Shown piece after piece: positions 41,148 through 49,194 of a stretch of 64,000 nucleotides of DNA. The first letter of the stretch is position 1. Each line of letters begins with the position of its first letter. The stretch covers positions 62,001 through 126,000 of the forward strand of contig JBAXIO010000003.1 in assembly GCA_037138335.1 (NCBI GenBank). The letters are read 5' to 3'. The notes beneath the pieces were generated by a model. The model saw only the letters and a list, made by a program, of their open reading frames with translations. It was not told where the DNA came from and did no database searches. Source of the stretch: CAIRDP01 sp037138335. GTDB lineage: Bacteria; Bacteroidota; Bacteroidia; Bacteroidales; FEN-979. The translations under genes and the position numbers were made by a program.

Positions 41148-44100
41148 TTAGAATGCTAAGTTCAGACCAACGGTATAGCTTTTTGTGCCGGGCATGTTGA
41201 AATAGTCGATACCCTGAGCATTTGAAGCTCCCAGGAGGTTGGTTTCAGGATCGATTCCCTGGTATTTTGTACTGATCCAGAGGTTCGTTCCGGTGAAATA
41301 CACGCTCAGTCCCTTGATGAAGGTCTTCTTCAGCAAATTTGTGAAGTTGTAACTCAGGGTAAGAGTACGTAAACGGACCCAGCCTGAATTTTCTACATAA
41401 TCAACCATAGGACCGGTAAAACCGCTTCCAACATTCTGTGTTCTCCAGAAATAGTCAAGCTTAACAGGAATATTGTTTGTTTGTCCTTTGGAGTTTACAC
41501 CCTGGAAGGTATACCATTCATCGCGGTTTGCAGTTCCCTGTGAAGTACCGAAATAATCCAGTGCGCCACGGGTACCATTCCACATCATCCCACCGTATTT
41601 GATATCGAATAACAGATAAAGGCTCAGGTCTTTCCACTTGAGGTTGGTTCCGATACCGGCTGTCCATTTGGGGTCAACGTTTCCTAATCCAACCATATCA
41701 TTAGTCATGATGGGATAACCGTCATCACCGATAAGGAGGTTGCCATGGGAATCCCTCTGCCAGTCATAACCGTAGATTGTGCGGTAAGGCTGACCGGCAA
41801 AAGCATCGATTTCAGATCCTTCAAAACCACCCAGGAATAACTTGGTAACACCGGGAGCAAGAGCGTCAACATTATTCTTGATCAATGACCAGTTCAGGAG
41901 AATATCCCAGGTCCAGCTCTTTGATTTGATGGGAACCAGGTCAAGGGTGATTTCATGCCCGTAAGTGGTCATGGATGCTGCGTTCATTGTTGTTGTAGAA
42001 TAACCTGTTGAAGCTGCAATAGGAACCGACAGGATCAGGTCCTGTCCCTTATTGTTAAAATAGGTATATGAAATACCAAAACGGTTCTGCCAGAATTTAA
42101 GGTCAGTCCCGACTTCGAAGGTCTTGGTCTTTTCAGGTTTTAACTGGTTGTTCCCAAGGTTATTGCTTAAAGCAAAAGCGTTGTTGCCATTCCAGGGGAA
42201 TACAAGACCGGTTGTCCATCCGTCGAGTACACCAGGTGTATTATAATAGGTCATTGTATTATAAGGGGAAGCGTCTTTTGCAACAATAGCATAAGAGATC
42301 CTTATCTTACCATAAGGCAGTACCTTGTTATCCTTGAGGCCCGGAAGTTCGGTGAAAATCCAGCCTGCACCTACAGAGGGATAGAAGAATGAATTCTTGC
42401 CCTGGGGTAGTGTGGTGGACCAGTCGTTACGGCCTGTTAAATTCAGGTATAACATATTCTTCCATGATAACTGGAGGTCGCCATAAATAGCGGCCCTTCT
42501 TACCTGGGAAGTGGTTGTGAAGGCGCTGATGGTCGTTCCGTTATTCAGGTTGTAATATTCGGGGATGACCATGCCGTTTGCATTAGCCTGGATTCCTTTA
42601 TAATATTGCTGGGTCATATTCTGGCCAATGAGGAGTTTCAGGTTGAAATCCTTTGCAAAGTCCTTATCGATATTCATCATAAGGTCGGAGTTCATATCCT
42701 TGCTTGTTTCCTGACCGTCCCTGTTCCAACCATCGGGATAAGCTGCGGCTGAATATTTATTCAACTGGTCGTTCCATTTGCGTCCCCACCAGTCAATACC
42801 GAGGCGGTAAGTAAAGGACAGCCATTTCGTGGCAAAATAATCAACCTGGACATTTCCGATCAAACGGTTGATCTGGTCGGAATATTTATTCTTATTCGCG
42901 GTAAAGTATGGATTGTCATAACCACGGCCATGGCGGTAACTTCTTTCAATTGTGCCATTCTGCTCGCTTGATAATTCGTAGCCTGCCGAGTTGTCGAATG
43001 TATTGGGGGTCCTGAGGAGGCCGAGCATAACACCAGAAGTGTTTGATCCCTGCTGGATACGGTCGCCGCCGGAGATCATATAATTTGCTGATCCGCTGAG
43101 TTTGAAATGATCGCCCATCTTGGTATCGCCTGCGATTTTGAAAGTATTCCTGCGGAATTTATTGTTGGGGACGATCCCTTTGGACTGGTTATCGGAGAAA
43201 CTGAAATAGAAGGTCGACACATCGGTACCGCCTGATAAGGACAGGGCGTTGTTGGTTGTGACACCTGTCTGGAAGAAGTCATATGGATTGTAAGTCTGCA
43301 CAGCACCTGATTTGGCAACCGAGCTGTTATTTGAAACATTTGAGCCGGCAACATCGAAGTCTTTCCAGGTATTCCATACCGACGGATCCTTGGATAAGGA
43401 CATGGTATCGTTCTTGGCGCCCCAGGTAAGCCTGTCGCCTGAATACCATTTCCCGTCATGACCCTGTCCGTAAGTGGTCTGCATTTTCGGCAGCATGCTT
43501 ACTTTGTCAAACTGGACATAAGTGTTGAAATTCACACTGATTTTCTTGCCCGGTGTGTTCTTACCTTTCTTGGTTGTGATAACAATGGCACCTGAAGCAG
43601 CGCGCAAACCGTAAAGTGCTGTAGCAGCACCTCCTTTTAGGACGCTCATCGACTCGATATCGTCAGGGTTGAGGTCGATATTACGGTTTGAGGTGGCAAC
43701 ACCGTCAACACCGTAAACACCGCCGGTTTCACTACCCGAGATGGGAACACCGTCAACGACATACAATGGCTGGTTGTTCTGGGTGATGGATTGTACCCCG
43801 CGGATCTGCACATAGGTGGCACCACCGGCAACACCGGCCGAATTGATGATCTGTACGTCGGAAACTTTACCCTGCAGTGCGTTAACGGCATCTGTACGGG
43901 CGGCTTTCATAATATCGTCAGATCCTACGTCCTGAACGGAATATGACAGAGCTTTGGATTCCCTCGGGATACCAATGGCGGTAACAACAACCTCATCCAT
44001 GTTCATGACGTCATTGTCCATTGCTACATCAATGGAAGTTGCAGTTCCTAGTGGAACCAGCTTGGTTTTCATACCTACATAAGAGAAGGTAATACTTGTA

Positions 44101-44306
44101 TACTTGGAAGGTACAGCAAGTACATATTTGCCGTCCATCCCGGTATTGGTACCAATAGTGGTACCAGGCACCACAACAGTCACCCCAGGTATAGGCTGTT
44201 TATCATCCGAAGATGTAACCGTCCCGGAAATGACGCGTGTCTGAGCAAACACTCCCTGCAAGCCTGCCATAAGCAAAATTGCAAGGATAAGCGTAAATTT
44301 TCTCAT
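41148..44306 (-). CDS. SusC/RagA-family TonB-linked outer membrane transporter
   Basis: The 1052-residue protein has a signal peptide (LILAILLMAGLQGVFAQ), a carboxypeptidase-like domain (VISGTVTSSDDKQPIPGVTV), the SusC TonB segment MNMDEVVVTAIG and the plug signature SVLKGGAATALYGLRAASGAIVITTKKG, given here only in part: GAATALYG and SGAIVITT. A 22-strand barrel ends in TKSYTVGLNLAF. It forms a complex with the downstream SusD-like lipoprotein (44 bp gap). Confidence 0.94.
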   Translation of the reverse strand: MRKFTLILAILLMAGLQGVFAQTRVISGTVTSSDDKQPIPGVTVVVPGTTIGTNTGMDGKYVLAVPSKYTSITFSYVGMKTKLVPLGTATSIDVAMDNDVMNMDEVVVTAIGIPRESKALSYSVQDVGSDDIMKAARTDAVNALQGKVSDVQIINSAGVAGGATYVQIRGVQSITQNNQPLYVVDGVPISGSETGGVYGVDGVATSNRNIDLNPDDIESMSVLKGGAATALYGLRAASGAIVITTKKGKNTPGKKISVNFNTYVQFDKVSMLPKMQTTYGQGHDGKWYSGDRLTWGAKNDTMSLSKDPSVWNTWKDFDVAGSNVSNNSSVAKSGAVQTYNPYDFFQTGVTTNNALSLSGGTDVSTFYFSFSDNQSKGIVPNNKFRRNTFKIAGDTKMGDHFKLSGSANYMISGGDRIQQGSNTSGVMLGLLRTPNTFDNSAGYELSSEQNGTIERSYRHGRGYDNPYFTANKNKYSDQINRLIGNVQVDYFATKWLSFTYRLGIDWWGRKWNDQLNKYSAAAYPDGWNRDGQETSKDMNSDLMMNIDKDFAKDFNLKLLIGQNMTQQYYKGIQANANGMVIPEYYNLNNGTTISAFTTTSQVRRAAIYGDLQLSWKNMLYLNLTGRNDWSTTLPQGKNSFFYPSVGAGWIFTELPGLKDNKVLPYGKIRISYAIVAKDASPYNTMTYYNTPGVLDGWTTGLVFPWNGNNAFALSNNLGNNQLKPEKTKTFEVGTDLKFWQNRFGISYTYFNNKGQDLILSVPIAASTGYSTTTMNAASMTTYGHEITLDLVPIKSKSWTWDILLNWSLIKNNVDALAPGVTKLFLGGFEGSEIDAFAGQPYRTIYGYDWQRDSHGNLLIGDDGYPIMTNDMVGLGNVDPKWTAGIGTNLKWKDLSLYLLFDIKYGGMMWNGTRGALDYFGTSQGTANRDEWYTFQGVNSKGQTNNIPVKLDYFWRTQNVGSGFTGPMVDYVENSGWVRLRTLTLSYNFTNLLKKTFIKGLSVYFTGTNLWISTKYQGIDPETNLLGASNAQGIDYFNMPGTKSYTVGLNLAF

Positions 44307-44400
44307 AACCGTTGATTTTTGTTAGTAAATGTGTTAATAATCAGTGACATTAATAGATTGGGATTATATTGTGATATATTTAACTGCCACTAAGAAAAAG

Positions 44401-44432
44401 CAAGTTTACTACTTTGTTAGGGGAATAACAAA
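44401..44432 (-). promoter_or_regulatory. Promoter of the susC-susD operon
   Basis: On the minus strand TTTG (44432-44429) and TAAACTTG (44408-44401, one mismatch) are 20 bp apart. They lie about 95 bases before the susC start, leaving an untranslated leader with no obvious structure. Confidence 0.5.
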
Positions 44433-44467
44433 AAAAATATGAAAAAAATATACTTTTTTTTCACCCT

Positions 44468-44887
44468 TTAACGGAATCGCCTGAAATACAATCCGAATAA
44501 TACGAGGAAAGCAATAAAAATGATTGTTCCGGAAAAGGCCAGGCCCGGGAATGCCATATGGAAGGAAGCAAGGAGAAGGCAGGAAACCCCGAGGATATAA
44601 TACCCATACCTGCGGAGTTTCCAGATCAATATTATCGCGGTGAAGGCAAGTATGAAAAGAAGGGAATATGCCCCCAGGATCAGTCTCATCTCGATACCCG
44701 AAAACCGGTTTACCGGCGTGTAGAGGTTGATCGCATTGCTTACCCATCCTGAGAAGAAGAAGCCTGCAAGAAACAAAACCGAGAAAACGAAAAAATAAAC
44801 CCAGCCGAAAATACACAGCACCTCAAGAAAAAACGGGCGTTTTTGCCGGGGAACAGGGTTGGGGGTATCGGGCGAGTGTGGTTCCAT
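44468..44887 (-). CDS. Small membrane protein of unknown function
   Basis: The 139-residue protein has a proline-rich N-terminus (PDTPNPVPRQKRPFFLE) and four hydrophobic segments: VLCIFGWVYFFVFSVLFLAG, LILGAYSLLFILAFTAIILIW, YYILGVSCLLLASFHMAF and GTIIFIAFLVLFGLYF. It ends RRFR. I do not recognise a named family. The next gene upstream on the same strand encodes a similar four-helix protein with a proline-rich start, so the two are probably related. An overlapping frame at 44409-44816 is a shadow. Confidence 0.7.
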   Translation of the reverse strand: MEPHSPDTPNPVPRQKRPFFLEVLCIFGWVYFFVFSVLFLAGFFFSGWVSNAINLYTPVNRFSGIEMRLILGAYSLLFILAFTAIILIWKLRRYGYYILGVSCLLLASFHMAFPGLAFSGTIIFIAFLVLFGLYFRRFR

Positions 44888-44900
44888 GGTTGTTTGGATA

Positions 44901-44975
44901 GTGAACAGTAATCAGTGAATTGTGAACAGTGACGGTATTTAGTCACCAGTCACCCTTCACGATTCACCGTTCACG
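44901..44975. repeat. Palindromic heptamer element (5 direct plus 5 inverted units)
   Basis: Five 7-bp units (GTGAACA, GTAATCA, GTGAATT, GTGAACA, GTGACGG; 44901-44935) are followed by TATTT and five units of the opposite orientation (AGTCACC, AGTCACC, CTTCACG, ATTCACC, GTTCACG; 44941-44975). The last unit contains the stop codon of the 44971 gene. The element could fold into a long imperfect hairpin. Confidence 0.8.
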
Positions 44976-45420
44976 TCATTATTTTCAAGTGTGTGGAATA
45001 TAAAATTACGAAAGTTCCTGAAAGGATGATATCAAAGACAGAAGGACCCGGTAACTGGTAAAAATACATAGGGGCGAGGATCAGTAGGATCTGGGATATG
45101 GTATATACGTGGAACCCGTTCTTTTTAAGGTTCCACATCATAACCGCACCGCTTACCGAGAACGCGTATAAGATTGCATTAACAAAGAAAAACATCGGCC
45201 TGCCCCCGGTGATCATTTCCAGTCCGGGAAGCTTGAATTTTTCTGAAAAGTCAGTTGCGATTGCAACAAACTGATCAAAAAATGCCCCTATGAACAGGCT
45301 TGAAATAAATGTAAGTCCGCCATTAACGAAAGTCAGGATACAGAGTATTGTAAGCAGGTTGGGCCTGACCCGGGGCGGTGGCCCCGGGGCAGATCCGTTA
45401 ATCGTGGGTTCTTCTTCCAT
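44971..45420 (-). CDS. Small membrane protein of unknown function
   Basis: The 149-residue protein starts with a proline-rich cytoplasmic stretch (PGPPPRVRPN), then hydrophobic segments ILCILTFVNGGLTFISSLFIG, FFFVNAILYAFSVSGAVMMW, VYTISQILLILAPMYFY and DIILSGTFVILYSTHL. It resembles the 44468 product in layout. It starts 8 bp after the hutH-like gene stop, so it is probably co-transcribed with it. The TGA stop lies inside the heptamer element at 44901-44975. Confidence 0.7.
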   Translation of the reverse strand: MEEEPTINGSAPGPPPRVRPNLLTILCILTFVNGGLTFISSLFIGAFFDQFVAIATDFSEKFKLPGLEMITGGRPMFFFVNAILYAFSVSGAVMMWNLKKNGFHVYTISQILLILAPMYFYQLPGPSVFDIILSGTFVILYSTHLKIMT

Positions 45421-45428
45421 AATTTAAT

Positions 45429-46952
45429 TTATTCCAGGCTGCCTACAGCCTTTTCGACCTCATTCAGGATCTCGCAGGATTTCACGAGTTCTTTCATTTT
45501 GTTGTGGTCAGGGTACAGTGGCCTGTCAATTTCCAGGAAATCAACGTATTTGCGTATCACTTCCCTGGCTTTGGTGGTGCCAAGCCCGAATTTATATTCA
45601 CGGAAGTCAAGCGCCTGGGCTGCCGCCATGAATTCGATACCGAGGATGCCGTACGCATTGTCAAGTATCTGGAAGTTTTTCAGGGCGGTGTTCATCCCCA
45701 TTGAAACGAAATCTTCCTGGTCTGCGGCGGCCGGGATTGACTGGATCGAAGCCGGCATTGAAAGGATGCGCTGTTCAACGATCTGCATATCGGCCGTGTA
45801 CTGGCTCAGCATCAGCCCGCTGAACATCCCTGCGCCTTTTGTCAGAAATGCGGGAAGCCCCACGCTCAGTGCGGGATGGTTCAGTCGGTTCATACGGCGC
45901 TCGCTCATGACCGATACCATGGTGACAATATAACCGGCCATATCCATAGGCACCGAAACAGGGGATCCCTGGAAATTGGCGCCTGAAAGCTGGAGGTTCT
46001 CATCCGGGAAAAATACAGGATTATCACCCACCCCGTTCAATTCGATCTCGACCTGGGAACGTGCGTATGCCAAGGCATCGTGGGCAGCCCCGATAACCTG
46101 GGGTGTAGAACGCATGGAATAAGCATCCTGGACCTTGCATTTAACTTTAAGTTCGGCCAGGTCTCCCCCTGTTACGCATTTTAAAATTGCTGCTGCAGAT
46201 CGCACGGCTCCTTTAAAACCCCTGATCTCGTGAAGCTTGGGGCTGTATGGCCGCATATTTGCTTTCATGGCTTCGAGCGACATGGAAGCCGCGATCTCGG
46301 CCTGTTTCAGCCAGTTGTTCGCATCGTAAAGGTACAAAGCGCTCATGGCTGTGAGCACGTTGGAACCGTTGATGGTTGCCAGCCCGTCACGGGCCATCAG
46401 TCCGGGAACAGGAATGCCTGCAAGTTCCAGGGCTTCCTTTCCTTCATACAGTTTGCCTTCGAAATAGGCTTGTCCTTCCCCCATCATGAGCAGGGCGATC
46501 TGCGACATCGGCGCCAGGTCGCCGCAGGCGCCAACAGAACCTTTCTGGCATACCATGGGGGTGACTCCCTTATTCAGCATATCCACAAGGGTCTGGGTGA
46601 TCTCAATCCGTGATCCGCTGTTCCCGTGGGCATGCACATTGATACGGCCGAGCATGGCGCCGCGCACCCAGTCGATAGGCATGGGGTCGCCAATACCAGC
46701 AGCATGGTTATAGATAAGGTATTTCTGAAAATCCTTAACCTGGTCGTCATTTAAAACAACTTCCGAAAATTCGCCGATCCCGGTATTCACACCGTACATG
46801 ATCTCATGCGCCTCTATTTTCCTTTCTAGCATGGCGCGGCATTTATTGATACGTTCAATGGCCTGGGGGGCAAGCTGAACTTTTTCTCCGTGCCGGGCAA
46901 CACGTACAACGTCTTCAATTGTAAGCCCGGATCCTTTTATGATAAGTGTCAT
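45429..46952 (-). CDS. HAL/PAL/TAL-family aromatic amino acid ammonia-lyase with an Ala-Cys-Gly triad
   Basis: The 507-residue enzyme aligns over its whole length with histidine ammonia-lyase: GVNTGIGEFSEVVL, NHAAGIGDPMP, GSVGACGDLAPMSQ, LYDANNWLKQAE and QSIPAAADQEDFVSMGMN. The MIO cofactor normally forms from Ala-Ser-Gly; here the triad is A142-C143-G144 (codon TGC read on the minus strand). Cys at this position can still form MIO in mutants of Pseudomonas histidase. No hutU, hutI or ftcD is nearby, so histidine is a likely but unproven substrate; Tyr or Phe is possible. Confidence 0.85.
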   Translation of the reverse strand: MTLIIKGSGLTIEDVVRVARHGEKVQLAPQAIERINKCRAMLERKIEAHEIMYGVNTGIGEFSEVVLNDDQVKDFQKYLIYNHAAGIGDPMPIDWVRGAMLGRINVHAHGNSGSRIEITQTLVDMLNKGVTPMVCQKGSVGACGDLAPMSQIALLMMGEGQAYFEGKLYEGKEALELAGIPVPGLMARDGLATINGSNVLTAMSALYLYDANNWLKQAEIAASMSLEAMKANMRPYSPKLHEIRGFKGAVRSAAAILKCVTGGDLAELKVKCKVQDAYSMRSTPQVIGAAHDALAYARSQVEIELNGVGDNPVFFPDENLQLSGANFQGSPVSVPMDMAGYIVTMVSVMSERRMNRLNHPALSVGLPAFLTKGAGMFSGLMLSQYTADMQIVEQRILSMPASIQSIPAAADQEDFVSMGMNTALKNFQILDNAYGILGIEFMAAAQALDFREYKFGLGTTKAREVIRKYVDFLEIDRPLYPDHNKMKELVKSCEILNEVEKAVGSLE

Positions 46953-46982
46953 TTGTGTAATTTTTTAGGGTTTGTGTTCATG

Positions 46983-47102
46983 ATAGCTGGATAGCTGGAT
47001 AACTGGATAACTGGGTAACTGGATAACTGGATAACTGGATAACTGGGTAGCTGGATAAAAAAGATATCCAGTAATCCAGTTATCGGCAGCGCATTGCGCT
47101 GC
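46983..47102. repeat. Octamer tandem repeat (9 direct plus 2 inverted units) with adjoining hairpin
   Basis: Nine units of the form TA(A/G)CTGG(A/G) run from 46983 to 47054, followed by an A-rich spacer, two inverted units (TCCAGTAA, TCCAGTTA at 47066-47081) and a 9-bp hairpin GGCAGCGCA-T-TGCGCTGCC (47084-47102). It occupies the 240-bp gap between the ammonia-lyase and hisS genes. Confidence 0.88.
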
Positions 47103-47192
47103 CTTATCCCGGTCACCGGCAGCTACTCTGAGCCGATCACCCATGAACGGGCACCTAAAATCGAAATACGGAATGTTCTTTTTACCATTATA

Positions 47193-48590
47193 TTATATGT
47201 TTTTAAGACTGCGGATGAATTCCTCCCGGCTTAACCGCCTTTGCTCCCCGCTTGCAAGATCTTTTACTGTGAGCAGTGCGCTGTCCATTTCATCTTTGCC
47301 TATCAAAACGGCCAGGGGGATATGCTTACGGCTGGCATACTCCAGCTGTTTTTTTAGCTTGGATGGTTCAGGATATATCTCGGCCGGGATCCCTTCCTGC
47401 CTTAATTCATTCAGCACTTTGAGCGCAAACCGTTCTTCTTCGGGCCCGAAATTGACAAATAAAACCCTTGTCGTATGCTGTATGGTTTCGGGAAACCGGT
47501 TCAGTTCGTTCATGACATCATAAATGCGGTCGGCGCCAAAGGAAATTCCGACACCTGAAACACCCGGCAATCCAAAGATCCCGGTCAGATCATCATAACG
47601 TCCGCCTCCGCAGATGCTGCCCATGGCAGCCTCATTGGCCTTCACTTCCATGATGGTCCCGGTATAGTAGTTCAGCCCCCGGGCAAGGCGCACATCAAAG
47701 GTCCATTTATTCCGAAGATCAAGATCTTTCAGAAGGCTTACAAGGTGTTTCAGTTCAGCTATCCCTTTCATACCCGTTTCAGAACGTGTAAACAGGTTCT
47801 CAAGAACCACAATTTTATCATTTATCCTGCCTTCCATCAGCAGCACAGGCTGAAGGGCAGTGATTGCGGTATCGCCAAGGCCTTTTTCCTTCAGTTCGAG
47901 GCAGACCTTTTCCAGACCTATTTTATCAAGTTTGTCGATGGCCACGGTGATCTCGTTCATCTTTTCCGGAGCTCCTATGGCTTCAGCAATTCCTGCCAGG
48001 ATCTTGCGGTTGTTGAACAGGGTCGTTGTTCGGATACCAAGGCGTGAAAACACTTCGTCAATGATCTGGATCAGCTCGACTTCATATAACAATGAGGTGC
48101 TGCCGACAACATCCACATCGCACTGAAAGAACTCCCTGTACCTCCCTTTCTGGGGCCGGTCGGCGCGCCAGACAGGCTGGATCTGGTAACGTTTGAAAGG
48201 AAACACCAGCTCGTTCTGATGCTGCACCACGAACCTTGCAAAAGGCACGGTAAGATCGTACCGAAGGCCTTTTTCAGAGATATGGGATGTAAATGATGCG
48301 AGATGCGGGGTACGGGATGCGGGATCAGCATCTTGTATCTTGGATCCTGCATCGTGCATCCCTTCAAGATAATTCCCGGAGTTTAGAATTTTAAACAGCA
48401 GTTTGTCTCCCTCTTCCCCATATTTACCCATCAAAGTTGAAAGGTTTTCCATGGCCGGGGTTTCAATGGGCAGGTACCCGAAGATCTCGAAAACAGAACG
48501 CACCGTATTAAATATATAGTTGCGCCTCACCATTTCGACCGGTGTAAAATCACGTGTTCCTTTGGGAATGGAAGGTTTCTGGACTGACAT
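47193..48590 (-). CDS. hisS: Histidyl-tRNA synthetase
   Basis: The 465-residue class II enzyme shows motif 1 region (GTRDFTPVEM, IETPAMENL), LRYDLTVPFARFV, motif 2 (PQKGRYREFFQCDVD), the histidine-specific LARGLNYYTGTI and GGGRYDDL, and a C-terminal anticodon-binding domain (VLFVNFGPEEERF). Residues about 77-104, between motif 1 and RYDLTVPFARF, are encoded by a palindromic heptamer repeat (48284-48360) rather than by family-typical sequence. The frame is intact across it. An A-rich leader and no clear promoter are seen upstream. Confidence 0.94.
   Translation of the reverse strand: MSVQKPSIPKGTRDFTPVEMVRRNYIFNTVRSVFEIFGYLPIETPAMENLSTLMGKYGEEGDKLLFKILNSGNYLEGMHDAGSKIQDADPASRTPHLASFTSHISEKGLRYDLTVPFARFVVQHQNELVFPFKRYQIQPVWRADRPQKGRYREFFQCDVDVVGSTSLLYEVELIQIIDEVFSRLGIRTTTLFNNRKILAGIAEAIGAPEKMNEITVAIDKLDKIGLEKVCLELKEKGLGDTAITALQPVLLMEGRINDKIVVLENLFTRSETGMKGIAELKHLVSLLKDLDLRNKWTFDVRLARGLNYYTGTIMEVKANEAAMGSICGGGRYDDLTGIFGLPGVSGVGISFGADRIYDVMNELNRFPETIQHTTRVLFVNFGPEEERFALKVLNELRQEGIPAEIYPEPSKLKKQLEYASRKHIPLAVLIGKDEMDSALLTVKDLASGEQRRLSREEFIRSLKNI
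48284..48360. repeat. Palindromic heptamer element inside hisS (6 direct plus 5 inverted units)
   Basis: Six units (GGGATGT, AAATGAT, GCGAGAT, GCGGGGT, ACGGGAT, GCGGGAT; 48284-48325) are followed by five units of the opposite orientation (CAGCATC, TTGTATC, TTGGATC, CTGCATC, GTGCATC; 48326-48360). The layout matches the intergenic element at 44901-44975, but here the element is translated within HisRS. Confidence 0.8.
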
Positions 48591-48634
48591 TCAAAGGTGT
48601 TTGTGCAAATATAGTAAAATTCGAAACGCCTGCA

Positions 48635-49123
48635 TCAGACGCCAGGTGTAAACATAACTCCTGTATCTGCGATCAGTTTTTCCAGGTATGGAACAGCCTC
48701 CGGCGACCCCTCTTTAGGCGCCCAGGGAGCGAAGTTTTTATCATCCACCGGGCTGTATGGACCATCCTTAAACTCATAGGCTACGGTTCCCGCTTCAAGG
48801 GAAACTATGGTATGGAAGGTTTTTTCGGGTATCTCCACGCCGTAAGCGCCTAAGGCGGGATCGAGAACGACATGTTCCACAATGTTCCCAGTGTTGTCGA
48901 ATTCCACAACCAGGATTCGCCCCCTGAGTGCAAAGAACACTTCACGTTTATCGGGATCCTCATGTTTATGCGGCTGGATATAGCTCAATGGTTCCATGGC
49001 ATTGAGCAACCTCTGGAGGGTGTCGGAATACTCCTTGTGGAAGTTGTAATTCTTCCGGCCGCGGGCTGATTCCTTTGCTTCAGCAGTGGTAGTGTCGAGC
49101 AGGGTTTTATCGATGTGGATCAT
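48635..49123 (-). CDS. WbuC-family cupin-fold metalloprotein
   Basis: The 162-residue protein matches WbuC: YNFHKEYSDTLQRLLNAMEP, then the cupin metal site YIQPHKHEDPDKREVFFALRGRI (His-x-His and Glu) and the second cupin motif GVEIPEKTFHTIVSLE, with a C-terminal APWAPKEGSPEA. WbuC genes usually occur near surface polysaccharide clusters; two glycosyltransferases lie a few kb upstream. The substrate is unknown. Confidence 0.85.
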   Translation of the reverse strand: MIHIDKTLLDTTTAEAKESARGRKNYNFHKEYSDTLQRLLNAMEPLSYIQPHKHEDPDKREVFFALRGRILVVEFDNTGNIVEHVVLDPALGAYGVEIPEKTFHTIVSLEAGTVAYEFKDGPYSPVDDKNFAPWAPKEGSPEAVPYLEKLIADTGVMFTPGV

Positions 49124-49143
49124 ACCTGGATTGTTTTTATAGG

Positions 49144-49187
49144 TGGATGGCTGGATATCTAGTTATCCAGTTAACCAGCTATCCAGC
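49144..49187. repeat. Octamer repeat, palindromic (2 direct plus 3 inverted units)
   Basis: TGGATGGC and TGGATATC are followed by TAGTTATC, CAGTTAAC and CAGCTATC. It lies in the 71-bp gap between the WbuC and ettA genes, ending 7 bp before the ettA stop codon. Confidence 0.8.
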
Positions 49188-49194
49188 ATGTGGA

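Noticed and set aside
39694..44306. Full polysaccharide utilisation locus
   Set aside because: Only the SusC/SusD pair is present; no glycoside hydrolase, lyase or hybrid regulator lies next to it.
48284..48360. Frameshift or pseudogene in hisS
   Set aside because: The frame stays open across the repeat, and all class II motifs are present on both sides.
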